NCBI GenBank assembly: GCA_020740775.1
Contig: JAHEWK010000020.1
Location: 372,001-436,000 of the forward strand
Source of the DNA: Ilyonectria destructans
Lineage: Eukaryota; Ascomycota; Sordariomycetes; Hypocreales; Nectriaceae
Direction of reading: 5' to 3'
Length of the DNA stretch: 64,000 bases
A program made the position numbers and the translations under genes. Position 1 is the stretch's first letter. The number at the start of each line of letters is the position of its first letter. Below, one piece after another: positions 10,260 through 21,400 of the stretch. The notes under the pieces were generated by a model, which saw only the letters and a program-made list of their open reading frames with translations, did no database searches and had not been told where the DNA came from.

Positions 10260-13200
10260 GATGTTTCAGGTAATCCAACTGAATGTGAGAAAACAGGATA
10301 TGGTACATGAAAGCCTAATGAACGATAAGCGACTCCAAGATTTTGCAGTTATAGCGATCCAAGAACCACAGGCACGGAAAATTGACGGCAAACTACTCAC
10401 AGTCCCCATGGGACACCCCAAATGGACCAAAATGGTCCCCACAATTTGGAGAGATGGCAGATGGCCAATCCGGAGCATGTTGTGGGTGAATAGGGATTTG
10501 GAGGCCGAGCAAGTACCAGTACAGTCCCCGGACTTGACAGCAGCAACCATACGACTTCCGGACCGAATAGTGTTGGTCGTGTCAGTGTACGTGCCGGGGG
10601 GCAAGCCTCAGACTCTTCGACACACATGCCATACCCTGCACCAGGTGATCCTCGACCTCAGGAGCAGGACAGGGATGGTGGTGGACGTCTTACTGGCAGG
10701 AGATTTTAACCAGCACGACCGGCTGTGGGGAGGAGACGACGTGCCATTGGTAAGGCAAAGCGAGGCCGAACCGATCATCGACCTCATGAACGAACACGGT
10801 CTTTGCAGCCTTCTCCCGAGAGGCACAAAGACATGGCAAGGCCCCGACAAGGAAAGCACAATCGACCTGGTGCTGGCGACGGCGGAAGTGGCAGACGAAA
10901 TGGTGACGTGCTCCATACACCCGACAGAACACGGATCGGACCACCGGGCGATCCAAACGACGTTCGATCTCGCGAGGCCTGATCGGATTGCCGCGGAAAG
11001 ACTGTTGTTCAAGAATGCACCATGGACAACAATCAGAACCAGGGTGGAGGACAATCTCCGAGAGCTTCCCTGGACTGTCGGCGTGCAGGAACAGACAGAC
11101 CAGTTAATGAGGGTCATCCTCGAGGCGATCCACGAGCTGACGCCCCGAGCACAACCAGTACCGTACGCGAAGCGCTGGTGGACGAAGGATTTGACAAGAC
11201 TTCGGCAGGTGTATACGTTCTGGCGGAATCAGGCCAGGGTACAGCGGCGAGCAGGTCAGATGAGGCACGACCTGGAAAGACGGGCCAAGGAAGCATCCAA
11301 GGAGTACCATGATGCCATCCGGAAACGGAAGAAACTGCACTGGGACGATTTCCTGGCAGAAGATGTCAACATATGGAAGGCGGCCAAATACTTGAAACCT
11401 GGAAAAGACATCATGGACAACAGGGTACCCCCTTTGAAGAGACAAGACGGCTCCACCACGAAAGATAGGGTGGAGCAGGCAGAGGAGCTGTTCAGCACGT
11501 TCTTCCCGCCGTTGCCGGCCAGGATTGAAGATGAAGGTGACCGACCGCAACGGAGGGAAGTGCACATGCCAGACCTCACCATGGAGGAAGTTGAAGGAAA
11601 AGTGCTATCAGCGAAACCTTGGAAAGCGCCTGGAGAGGATGGTCTGCCAGCAATGGTGTGGAAACAGCTTTGGCCAGTGGTTAGATACCGTGTCTTGCAC
11701 CTCTTCGACTCATCCCTCAGGGATGGTGTGGTACCCCACCAATGGAGGAGTGCGAAGATCATCCCGCTAAAGAAAGCAGATAAGGGAGACTACACAGTGG
11801 CCAAGGCATGGAGACCGATATCGCTGCTGTCAACACTGGGCAAGATACTCGAGGCAGTCGTTGCAGAGCGGATATCCTATGTTGTGGAGAGTTATGGACT
11901 GCTGCCCGCAAACCACTTCGGGGCAAGGAAGCGAAGGTCAGCCGAACAAGCACTGATACTGCTGCAGGAGCAGATCTATAAGGCATGGAGGGCCGGCAGG
12001 GTGCTCAGTCTAATCAGTTTCGACGTCAAAGGCGCTTACAATGGAGTGTTCAAAGAACGACTACTGGAGAGGCTGAAGGCGAGAGGCATACCTGGTGGAC
12101 TGGTGAGATGGATTGACGCCTTCTGCTCTGGACGAATGGCCACCGTGGTGGTAAATGGGCACACGTCACAGCTACGGGAGTTGCCACAGGCAGGTCTCCC
12201 GCAAGGATCACCGCTGTCGTCGGTGTTGTTCTTGTTCTTCAATGCAGATTTAGTGCAGAGAAGAATCAACGCAAGAGGTGGTTCGATGGCATTCGTGGAC
12301 GACTACTCAGCCTGGGTAGTGGGACCAACAGCGGAGGAGAATCGAGCCGGCATCCAATCAATTATAGACGAAGCACTGGGCTGGGAAAGACGGAGCGGTG
12401 CGACGTTCAACGGAGACAAAACGGCCATCGTGCATTTCACGCGAAACGCCGCGCGTACCAGCGACAAACCGTTCATGATCAAAGGAAAAGTAGTCAAACC
12501 CAAAGCGAGCGCCAAGATCCTGGGAGTGGTCATGGACGCGAAACTGCGGTACAAGGAACACATAGCTAGAGCCGCCGCAAAGGGGCTCTCGGCTGCTATG
12601 TGTTTGAGAAGACTGAAAATGCTGTCACCGCGGACGGCAAGACAACTGTTCGTAGCAACAGTAGCTCCCACCATGGACTATGCGTCCAGCGTGTGGGCGC
12701 ACTCATGTGGCATTAGAGAAGCTGCTTGGCTGGACAAGGCACAGATGGTTGGAGCACAGGCGATCACGGGAGCTTTCCGGACCGTCGCAACGGCGGTGGC
12801 AGAGGCCGAAGCTAGCATCCAATCGGTGCAAGAACGGCATGCGCAAGCGGCAACAAGGTTTTGGATCAACCTCCGGACCCTTCCCAGGACACACCCGTTG
12901 GCGACACTGAAAGTGAAAGTGTGTCGCCGATTCGTATCGCCGATGCAGAGGATTGCTCAAGTACAAGGGGAAACAGCCACTGAACGAATGGAGATCATTC
13001 GGGAGTACGCGTTACCACCATGGCGAGACCGTATCCCGGTGTCGTGCGACCCTGACCGGGAGAGAGCGGCGGAAGAAGCAAAGAGGGTGGATGGCATAGT
13101 CATTGCCACCTGCTCCTCGCAGAGAAGGGGCATGGTAGGCATGGGAGGTGTCGTACGAGACACGGCGATCAATAACGATGACGAGGTAGTGGCCAGCTAC

Positions 13201-14031
13201 TCCATCACTCTCGGATTGACGGAGGAGCTGAACCTATACATCGCCGAGCTAGGAGCTATAGAGATGGTATTGAGATGTATGCCGTCTGGACTCTGCCGGC
13301 GGGATATGACTGTCATGACGAGCAGCCGCTCCGCACTAGAAGTCATACGGCGGCCACGACAACAATCCGGCCAACAGATCATACGGCAAATATACGACCA
13401 TATCAAGCGTCTCGAAGACGAGGGCCACTCTCTCCGGATGTTGTGGGTTCCAGCAGGAGAAGAGGATTTCGCGCTGGGAACAAAAGCCAAAGCAGCAGCG
13501 CGGAAGGCCACAGAAGGAGAATGCAGACCAGACGTGCCACCACATCTAGCAAGATCCACAAGGATAAGACTAGCGATAACCAAGCAGCGGCAAACAAGAA
13601 CACTACCAGAAAGAGTCGGGAAATACTCGAAGCAGATAGACACGGCACTGCCAAGCAAGCATACCCGTACTCTATATGACCCGCTGAAGAGGAAGGAAGC
13701 AGACGTACTGTCGCAGCTCCGCACCGGAATGGCGAGACTTAACAGCTTTCTGTGCAAGATAGGAGCAATGGAATCGGACACTTGCGAATGCGGGCAAGCA
13801 TCAGAGACAGTGGAACACTTCCTATTCCGCTGCACAAAATGGACCGCGCAACGAGAAGGCATGCTGCGATGCTCACAGACAAAGATGGGAAACCTATCAT
13901 ACTTCCTGGGAGGAAAGGCGGCGTCTGACGGTGACAAATGGGCGCCAGACATGCGGGCAGTACGGGCGACGATCAAATTTGCCATTGCAACGGGGAGGCT
14001 TGACATGGACCAGAAGCCTCAGGCACACTAA
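10252..14031 (+). CDS. LINE copy A ORF2: endonuclease, reverse transcriptase, RNase H-like
   Basis: The frame is open from further upstream, but the natural start is ATG 10,252 inside the ATGAGTAG overlap, giving about 1,259 residues. Order: APE-type endonuclease (VIQLNVRKQD, IQEPQA, LLAGDFNQHD near residue 150, GSDHRAIQ near 228); reverse transcriptase (ISLLSTLGKILE, SFDVKGAYNGV, GLPQGSPLSSVLF, AFVDDYSAW near 680); an RNase H-like fold (about 945-1,090) that has lost most catalytic residues; and a terminal CCHC-type finger (CECGQASETVEHFLFRC near 1,177). The order matches Tad/I-type LINEs. No stop or frameshift is present, so it could be active. Confidence 0.9.
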   Translation: MSRMFQVIQLNVRKQDMVHESLMNDKRLQDFAVIAIQEPQARKIDGKLLTVPMGHPKWTKMVPTIWRDGRWPIRSMLWVNRDLEAEQVPVQSPDLTAATIRLPDRIVLVVSVYVPGGKPQTLRHTCHTLHQVILDLRSRTGMVVDVLLAGDFNQHDRLWGGDDVPLVRQSEAEPIIDLMNEHGLCSLLPRGTKTWQGPDKESTIDLVLATAEVADEMVTCSIHPTEHGSDHRAIQTTFDLARPDRIAAERLLFKNAPWTTIRTRVEDNLRELPWTVGVQEQTDQLMRVILEAIHELTPRAQPVPYAKRWWTKDLTRLRQVYTFWRNQARVQRRAGQMRHDLERRAKEASKEYHDAIRKRKKLHWDDFLAEDVNIWKAAKYLKPGKDIMDNRVPPLKRQDGSTTKDRVEQAEELFSTFFPPLPARIEDEGDRPQRREVHMPDLTMEEVEGKVLSAKPWKAPGEDGLPAMVWKQLWPVVRYRVLHLFDSSLRDGVVPHQWRSAKIIPLKKADKGDYTVAKAWRPISLLSTLGKILEAVVAERISYVVESYGLLPANHFGARKRRSAEQALILLQEQIYKAWRAGRVLSLISFDVKGAYNGVFKERLLERLKARGIPGGLVRWIDAFCSGRMATVVVNGHTSQLRELPQAGLPQGSPLSSVLFLFFNADLVQRRINARGGSMAFVDDYSAWVVGPTAEENRAGIQSIIDEALGWERRSGATFNGDKTAIVHFTRNAARTSDKPFMIKGKVVKPKASAKILGVVMDAKLRYKEHIARAAAKGLSAAMCLRRLKMLSPRTARQLFVATVAPTMDYASSVWAHSCGIREAAWLDKAQMVGAQAITGAFRTVATAVAEAEASIQSVQERHAQAATRFWINLRTLPRTHPLATLKVKVCRRFVSPMQRIAQVQGETATERMEIIREYALPPWRDRIPVSCDPDRERAAEEAKRVDGIVIATCSSQRRGMVGMGGVVRDTAINNDDEVVASYSITLGLTEELNLYIAELGAIEMVLRCMPSGLCRRDMTVMTSSRSALEVIRRPRQQSGQQIIRQIYDHIKRLEDEGHSLRMLWVPAGEEDFALGTKAKAAARKATEGECRPDVPPHLARSTRIRLAITKQRQTRTLPERVGKYSKQIDTALPSKHTRTLYDPLKRKEADVLSQLRTGMARLNSFLCKIGAMESDTCECGQASETVEHFLFRCTKWTAQREGMLRCSQTKMGNLSYFLGGKAASDGDKWAPDMRAVRATIKFAIATGRLDMDQKPQAH

Positions 14032-14369
14032 CTATTCAGATTGAATCCTACTAACATCATACAGTCTCATTTTGGCAGACCGTGCTTCAGCTGCTGAGGA
14101 TAGGATGCTGAACACTTGGAGAAATTGGCCTTCAAGCAGGCCTGTCACTGCATATACATCAGATTGGAACAGTCAGTAAAGTGAAATTGTGGGGCTTCGG
14201 GTGATTATGGAAGAACCGTACGAAACGAAAATAGCTTAGCGCAAAGGCCCTCTGGGGTGTGTCCCCCCGGGCGAAATAAAATCCATCCATCCATAGCTTA
14301 GCGCAATGGCCCTATGGGGTGTGTCCCCCCGGGCGGAATAAAATCAAATCAAATCAAATGTAGGCATAA

Positions 14370-15143
14370 CGAATTCCAATTCAACAATACAACTACAAAG
14401 GAGATATGGCTACATGACTGAATACAATGCCTGCTACTCCTCGATATCCTTCTCACATGCTCTCTAGATCTCGCCCGTCCCTTGTCTGCTCGAAAAGGGT
14501 TGCACTACTATCTTATTAGCTACCTGGGCGTTAAGACGGTTATTCTCTAATTTATCCCAGTCAATATAGGCTATCATCTCCTCTTTGATCTATTCCCGAG
14601 AGCCTGTTGGCGTTATACAGCGCTTGGTTATTTGCTTTCAGTCGAGGCACCAGTTGTAGTGTGACAGGCGGTTGGGAATGCTTGGGCTAGCTGGTTGCTA
14701 GCAGGGATGCCCTAGGAGGGTCCGGATGATGTTAAAAGGGGAGGTCAGGGACTGCACAGGGAGAGACATCGATTTTTACTTCTTCAGAGATTTTTCTTAG
14801 AGGTCAGAGGGACCGTAAGGTCTCGAGACAGCTAGGGAATCTATTGTATTGTTGCCTTTATTTTTAAGAGATTTACTTGAGTCTAATTTTGACCGTCACT
14901 GCTCTCTTTGTCCAACCTCCGTCTTTGGCACCCCTCAGATATCGGGCTGCCGCAGGCCCCATTGATGCCTTGCCAGCGAGATTTCCTGCGACCGACCCGA
15001 TATCCTTTCTCATGAGATGCTTCCCTATCAGGAGACATAAGCCTCAGATCTATCCGACCTCATACGCGTAATCTGGTGCAGCTTCGGGCTGACCAGCTAA
15101 GACGCCTGTGCGACGACCTTCTGTGCATCTCCCCTAGGGTAAG
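14370..15143 (-). pseudogene. decayed MULE 3' accessory region with a further insertion
   Basis: Minus strand near 14,660-14,535 reads YNWCLD, KQITKRC and IKEEMIAYIDWDKLEN with stops between. This matches the better preserved relic at 62,876-63,250 (YEWCLNYKQMGSRC, WTKEEMMSYLDWDKAENERV). The block should directly follow the RYSK motif at about 15,190, but some 530 bp (about 14,660-15,185) of unrelated sequence lie between. They begin and end like an LTR-type insertion, but I could not fix the ends. Confidence 0.45.
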
Positions 15144-17811
15144 TTAATGAGTTGGGTGTTGTTTCTGTCCCTTTCTGCTGCTAAAGTAGTCAGTTTTACT
15201 ATATCGTAAAGGCAGACCCATCGCCTTCCGATACTGCTGGTTAGTCTTGATGCTGCCGCGAGGCTGCGCTCTATACCAAGCTTCTCTTGCTGTAGTATAT
15301 CTCTGATAGATAGCCCGTGGGTCATCATACCGCAGTACCAGCGCTGCTGCTGCTGCCGGTGCCTCTGCTGCTCCCGGCCCTTCTGCTGCTGCCGGCGCCG
15401 TTGTTGATGTAACGGCTATTGTTGGCGGAATGGCTATTGCTGCTGGTGCCTCTGTTGTTGCTGGCGCCGCTATTGCTGCCCGTTGCAAAAGCTCCGCGTG
15501 CTGCAAAGGGCATGACTTTGAAGCCATTGTATGACCTAGTGTGTGGCATTTGCTGCATTTAGGCTGTGCTCTTATCCGTGTTGCTGCCTCAACTGCTTCG
15601 AATGCACTAGGCTCCCACCGAGTGCTTGATTTGGGTCTAGTTGAGCCAGCAGTTATCCGATCAGATCGATGACAAGGCTCTAGCAGTAACTGATGAGTGC
15701 CACTGCGGTTCAGGTGCCATTGTGTGTGGAAATGCTCCAGGCGAAGGGGTTGACCTTGTGCTTGTAGATCCTTGAGTGTATGAGCGCAAGGGAGCCCTTG
15801 AGACCGAGAAAAAGATCCAGTACAGCTAGGTAGGTCTCCTTCTAAGAGCCGCTTTCGCTGTTCTTTGACCTTCCGTAAAGCCTCATGAGATATTCAGCCA
15901 CGTACAGCACTGTATAGTGACCCGGAGAGCTCAACTGGTATCCGGATTTGCTGCTTAGCTTGGTTATATTGTAGCTCAGCTAGCTGATTGAGCAGTGTAT
16001 TCTTTATAGCCCTCTAAGCCTTAAAGAGATCTAGTGTAGATGTCTTGAGATGGCTCTTCAGCAGCCCGTGGATACCCTCAACCCGTGAAGTAACCACATT
16101 GCCAAAATGGGCGTGCTGATTAACCTAAGCCTTAACAAGCTTTTCCTTGTAAAGATTAAGCCAATTGGTCTTAATATAACCAACCTCTTCGAGATATTGC
16201 GGTAGGTAGCGCTTTTTAAGCTCTTTAACGCGCTGATCGAAGGTTTCCTCGTCTATTAATCTTATAATTAAATACTAATAACTAAAAAACTTATTCTAAT
16301 TATTAAGGCCTTATTAGTAGGTGTCACGACCCAAGCTGAGGGCCGTGGCGAAACCCTTGGACCCACCGTTGAGAACCGGGGGAGGCTGATGAGTCAGCCT
16401 CACGGGCGAATCAGGGAAGGAGCGATGGAGCGACAGGAGCGGTGGGAACGAGGGAGCATCGCTCCTCGCGCTCCATCGCTCCCAGTGAAACCTTAACCTT
16501 AAATGGTCGAACGCGCTCTTGTTCGACCTGTTCGACCACGATCAACCAAGCGATCCAGAATAGTATATATAGCTTCACTCATTCCCACTCCCCTATGTCT
16601 AGATAGCTCTCCAGCTTTCAATACAATTTGATTACTCAAGAATATTTCTTGACACTATCAGACGTGATACGCAACCCTACGCTCAGCACGCTACGCCCCG
16701 TCACAACTGCCAACATAAACCAATCAGGTTACGGTTTACTACGTTGGGAACCTTGACCGTCACAGTAGGCCTCTGATCCTTACTGGTAGCGTACGAAGGT
16801 TGGCTGGCAGTAGCGAAGGACTGCCTTATTGGCATGCCAGAGGCATAGAAGTGAGATTGCAGATAGAAAGCAGCGAGATACGGCATTCATATAAGCTATA
16901 TAGCGATCTGTTAGGATAACAGATGGAAGTCTTGTGCCGCAGAGCTCATACATAGACCTAAGCCGGTCCAGGGCCCAGATATAGTCCTCCTCAGTCTCGC
17001 CGCTTAAGAATGCAAAGGCGATACAGAAGGATCGCTGGCAGGCATCAACACCGATCATATCGAGGAGCGGCATCCCGTATTTGTTCGTCTTGTATGTACA
17101 GTCCAAGAAGAGCAGATCTGGGTAAGCCTGAAGGTATGCCAATGAGTCGGGATGAGCGAATAAGACTGCTGTTACCTGGCTATCTAGATCAAGCTGCATC
17201 CGGTTCCAGAACCCTTCCTTATCTAGCTGGTTAGCTAGGGCATGGATAGTGCTCTGGCCTTCGCAGAGATCCCGTTTGCTATCTGCAATACGATTGTAGA
17301 TATCTTGCTGAGTTGCAATTAAATCGGAGTTCTGACGGATATAGGTCCTGATATCCTTAGGAGGAACCCCAGCATTTATAAGGCTCGCAACCGTAGACTT
17401 CTCCTCACTAGATAGTTTCCGGTGTGCTGGATGAGCAGATGGATCCTGGCTTGGCTCGTGGTTATATAAGGCAAATCGTCTATCCGGGCGATGCCTTAAG
17501 GACCAAGTAGTCTTATCCAGTGATTCCTTGGCGATAATAGAGAACGGACAGTTGGTGCCTCGGGTAGTAGTCTTGCGCTGGTGATCCCTTGAGGCACTAG
17601 GAGGATGGCACTATCTATCACATGCGTATGTGACAATCTGCCTGCTGCTAGTTGAGCGCGAAGATCTCCCAATTGTAAACGCGTATCCTCTGGGTGCCGC
17701 CTATACATTAATAGCCTGGAATAGGGCATCACGCGATTCATAATCGCATTCTGGAGGAAGGCAATCCTCAGGAAAGGACGTGACTGCTTCAATCGACGGT
17801 TGGGTCATCAT
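15144..17811 (-). pseudogene. MULE transposase, nonsense codons and an LTR insertion
   Basis: Likely start near 17,811 (MMTQPSIEAVTSF). One frame reads CDYESRDALFQAIN, then the DDE domain: FLDCTYKTNKYGMP (first Asp), FAFLSGETEEDYIWAL, VILTDRYIAYMNAV (second Asp), LCLWHANKAVLRYC, and after the LTR FGNVVTSRVEGIHGLLKSH (likely catalytic Glu). A zinc knuckle (CSKCHTLGHTMASKSC) and an Ala/Pro-rich linker end in KTNQQYRKAMGLPLRYSK. At least five in-frame stops occur (TAG after FQAINV, TAG after YACDR, and three where Trp fits: VKA*VNQ, LFKA*RAI, VRG*ISH). All can be C-to-T/G-to-A changes, as expected from repeat-induced point mutation (RIP). A solo LTR splits it at 16,322-16,764. Confidence 0.8.
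16322..16764 (-). mobile_element. solo LTR of a retrotransposon
   Basis: 443 bp bounded by TGTGAC...GTGACA (read on the minus strand) and flanked by a perfect 5-bp duplication GTAGG (16,317-16,321 and 16,765-16,769). A TATATATA box lies near 16,563-16,570 in promoter position. A Gly/Ser-codon-like GGAGCGATGGAGCG repeat lies inside. There is no internal retrotransposon sequence, so it is a recombination product. It interrupts the MULE transposase. A second, 3'-truncated copy in the other orientation is at 61,162. Confidence 0.85.
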
Positions 17812-17889
17812 AATCGATGAATCTAGTAGGTAGGTAGGTAGGTTTTTATTCGCCTGGGAAGCCGCTGGTGGCAGCCCCTGAGAACTGCA

Positions 17890-18168
17890 GTTGTGGAGTT
17901 GTGTCAACTTAGTCAACCTAGCACTGAAACATGAATGCAGATATCAAATAAAAGATCAGTGTAGATTGAGAACTAAAATAATTAAGTGCCTCCTCTTCTA
18001 TCTAAAGGAGCGACGAGAGTCGGTCTCTTATACCTGTGTTCAGTCTGCCGATCTCATAGGCACCAGGCTGTTGCCTGACGCTAGGTATGGCGTGGCGATC
18101 ACGCTGACCGTGAAGTTATTCACGATGGTTGTGATCCTTGCCCTTGACAAGTTTCCTCCAACAGCAAG
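17890..18168. other. MULE 5' non-coding region
   Basis: Sequence between the transposase start and LINE copy B. It would be the MULE promoter/leader if LINE B were removed. Only a short shadow frame is seen. Confidence 0.35.
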
Positions 18169-18440
18169 CGGAGGTCTCTGGATGGATGGATTTTATTTCG
18201 CCCGGGGGGACACACCCCAGAGGGCCTTTGCGCTAAGCTATCTCCGTTTCGTACGGTTCTTCCATAATCACCCGAAGCCCCACAATTTCACTTTACTGAC
18301 TGTTCCAATCTGATGTATATGCAGTGACAGGCCTGCTTGAAGGCCAATTTCTCCAAGTGTTCAGCATCCTATCCTCAGCAGCTGAAGCACGGTCTGCCAA
18401 AATGAGACTGTATGATGTTAGTAGGATTCAATCTGAATAG

Positions 18441-21400
18441 TTAGTGTGCCTGAGGCTTCTGGTCCATGTCAAGCCTCCCCGTTGCAATGGCAAATTTGAT
18501 CGTCGCCCGTACTGCCCGCATGTCTGGCGCCCATTTGTCACCGTCAGACGCCGCCTTTCCTCCCAGGAAGTATGATAGGTTTCCCATCTTTGTCTGTGAG
18601 CATCGCAGCATGCCTTCTCGTTGCGCGGTCCATTTTGTGCAGCGGAATAGGAAGTGTTCCACTGTCTCTGATGCTTGCCCGCATTCGCAAGTGTCCGATT
18701 CCATTGCTCCTATCTTGCACAGAAAGCTGTTAAGTCTCGCCATTCCGGTGCGGAGCTGCGACAGTACGTCTGCTTCCTTCCTCTTCAGCGGGTCATATAG
18801 AGTACGGGTATGCTTGCTTGGCAGTGCCGTGTCTATCTGCTTCGAGTATTTCCCGACTCTTTCTGGTAGTGTTCTTGTTTGCCGCTGCTTGGTTATCGCT
18901 AGTCTTATCCTTGTGGATCTTGCTAGATGTGGTGGCACGTCTGGTCTGCATTCTCCTTCTGTGGCCTTCCGCGCTGCTGCTTTGGCTTTTGTTCCCAGCG
19001 CGAAATCCTCTTCTCCTGCTGGAACCCACAACATCCGGAGAGAGTGGCCCTCGTCTTCGAGACGCTTGATATGGTCGTATATTTGCCGTATGATCTGTTG
19101 GCCGGATTGTTGTCGTGGCCGCCGTATGACTTCTAGTGCGGAGCGGCTGCTCGTCATGACAGTCATATCCCGCCGGCAGAGTCCAGACGGCATACATCTC
19201 AATACCATCTCTATAGCTCCTAGCTCGGCGATGTATAGGTTCAGCTCCTCCGTCAATCCGAGAGTGATGGAGTAGCTGGCCACTACCTCGTCATCGTTAT
19301 TGATCGCCGTGTCTCGTACGACACCTCCCATGCCTACCATGCCCCTTCTCTGCGAGGAGCAGGTGGCAATGACTATGCCATCCACCCTCTTTGCTTCTTC
19401 CGCCGCTCTCTCCCGGTCAGGGTCGCACGACACCGGGATACGGTCTCGCCATGGTGGTAACGCGTACTCCCGAATGATCTCCATTCGTTCAGTGGCTGTT
19501 TCCCCTTGTACTTGAGCAATCCTCTGCATCGGCGATACGAATCGGCGACACACTTTCACTTTCAGTGTCGCCAACGGGTGTGTCCTGGGAAGGGTCCGGA
19601 GGTTGATCCAAAACCTTGTTGCCGCTTGCGCATGCCGTTCTTGCACCGATTGGATGCTAGCTTCGGCCTCTGCCACCGCCGTTGCGACGGTCCGGAAAGC
19701 TCCCGTGATCGCCTGTGCTCCAACCATCTGTGCCTTGTCCAGCCAAGCAGCTTCTCTAATGCCACATGAGTGCGCCCACACGCTGGACGCATAGTCCATG
19801 GTGGGAGCTACTGTTGCTACGAACAGTTGTCTTGCCGTCCGCGGTGACAGCATTTTCAGTCTTCTCAAACACATAGCAGCCGAGAGCCCCTTTGCGGCGG
19901 CTCTAGCTATGTGTTCCTTGTACCGCAGTTTCGCGTCCATGACCACTCCCAGGATCTTGGCGCTCGCTTTGGGTTTGACTACTTTTCCTTTGATCATGAA
20001 CGGTTTGTCGCTGGTACGCGCGGCGTTTCGCGTGAAATGCACGATGGCCGTTTTGTCTCCGTTGAACGTCGCACCGCTCCGTCTTTCCCAGCCCAGTGCT
20101 TCGTCTATAATTGATTGGATGCCGGCTCGATTCTCCTCCGCTGTTGGTCCCACTACCCAGGCTGAGTAGTCGTCCACGAATGCCATCGAACCACCTCTTG
20201 CGTTGATTCTTCTCTGCACTAAATCTGCATTGAAGAACAAGAACAACACCGACGACAGCGGTGATCCTTGCGGGAGACCTGCCTGTGGCAACTCCCGTAG
20301 CTGTGACGTGTGCCCATTTACCACCACGGTGGCCATTCGTCCAGAGCAGAAGGCGTCAATCCATCTCACCAGTCCACCAGGTATGCCTCTCGCCTTCAGC
20401 CTCTCCAGTAGTCGTTCTTTGAACACTCCATTGTAAGCGCCTTTGACGTCGAAACTGATTAGACTGAGCACCCTGCCGGCCCTCCATGCCTTATAGATCT
20501 GCTCCTGCAGCAGTATCAGTGCTTGTTCGGCTGACCTTCGCTTCCTTGCCCCGAAGTGGTTTGCGGGCAGCAGTCCATAACTCTCCACAACATAGGATAT
20601 CCGCTCTGCAACGACTGCCTCGAGTATCTTGCCCAGTGTTGACAGCAGCGATATCGGTCTCCATGCCTTGGCCACTGTGTAGTCTCCCTTATCTGCTTTC
20701 TTTAGCGGGATGATCTTCGCACTCCTCCATTGGTGGGGTACCACACCATCCCTGAGGGATGAGTCGAAGAGGTGCAAGACACGGTATCTAACCACTGGCC
20801 AAAGCTGTTTCCACACCATTGCTGGCAGACCATCCTCTCCAGGCGCTTTCCAAGGTTTCGCTGATAGCACTTTTCCTTCAACTTCCTCCATGGTGAGGTC
20901 TGGCATGTGCACTTCCCTCCGTTGCGGTCGGTCACCTTCATCTTCAATCCTGGCCGGCAACGGCGGGAAGAACGTGCTGAACAGCTCCTCTGCCTGCTCC
21001 ACCCTATCTTTCGTGGTGGAGCCGTCTTGTCTCTTCAAAGGGGGTACCCTGTTGTCCATGATGTCTTTTCCAGGTTTCAAGTATTTGGCCGCCTTCCATA
21101 TGTTGACATCTTCTGCCAGGAAATCGTCCCAGTGCAGTTTCTTCCGTTTCCGGATGGCATCATGGTACTCCTTGGATGCTTCCTTGGCCCGTCTTTCCAG
21201 GTCGTGCCTCATCTGACCTGCTCGCCGCTGTACCCTGGCCTGATTCCGCCAGAACGTATACACCTGCCGAAGTCTTGTCAAATCCTTCGTCCACCAGCGC
21301 TTCGCGTACGGTACTGGTTGTGCTCGGGGCGTCAGCTCGTGGATCGCCTCGAGGATGACCCTCATTAACTGGTCTGTCTGTTCCTGCACGCCGACAGTCC

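Larger units (their letters stand above)
8852..14357 (+). mobile_element. Tad-type LINE, copy A, full length
   Basis: Flanked by the 11-bp target duplication ATGTAGGCATA (8,841-8,851 and 14,358-14,368). It has a 5' UTR, ORF1, ORF2 and a 3' end in short tandem repeats. Its 3' end is duplicated: a roughly 50-bp block (AGCTTAGCGCAA...GGCCC...CCCGGGCG) occurs twice, separated by TCCA units, and ends in AAATC units. It sits about 20 bp inside the MULE left TIR. Copy B carries the same proteins, so both are young. Confidence 0.9.

Noticed and set aside
15144..17811. hAT transposase
   Set aside because: The motif order (FLDCTYKTN, LTDRYIAYMNAV, LCLWHANK, zinc knuckle) and the 9-bp duplication fit a MULE. 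The real hAT signature is at 63,407-64,000.
18466..19275. 269-codon frame antisense to LINE ORF2 (and its mirror at 13,197-14,006)
   Set aside because: Antisense shadow of the reverse-transcriptase gene; appears in both copies because they are identical.
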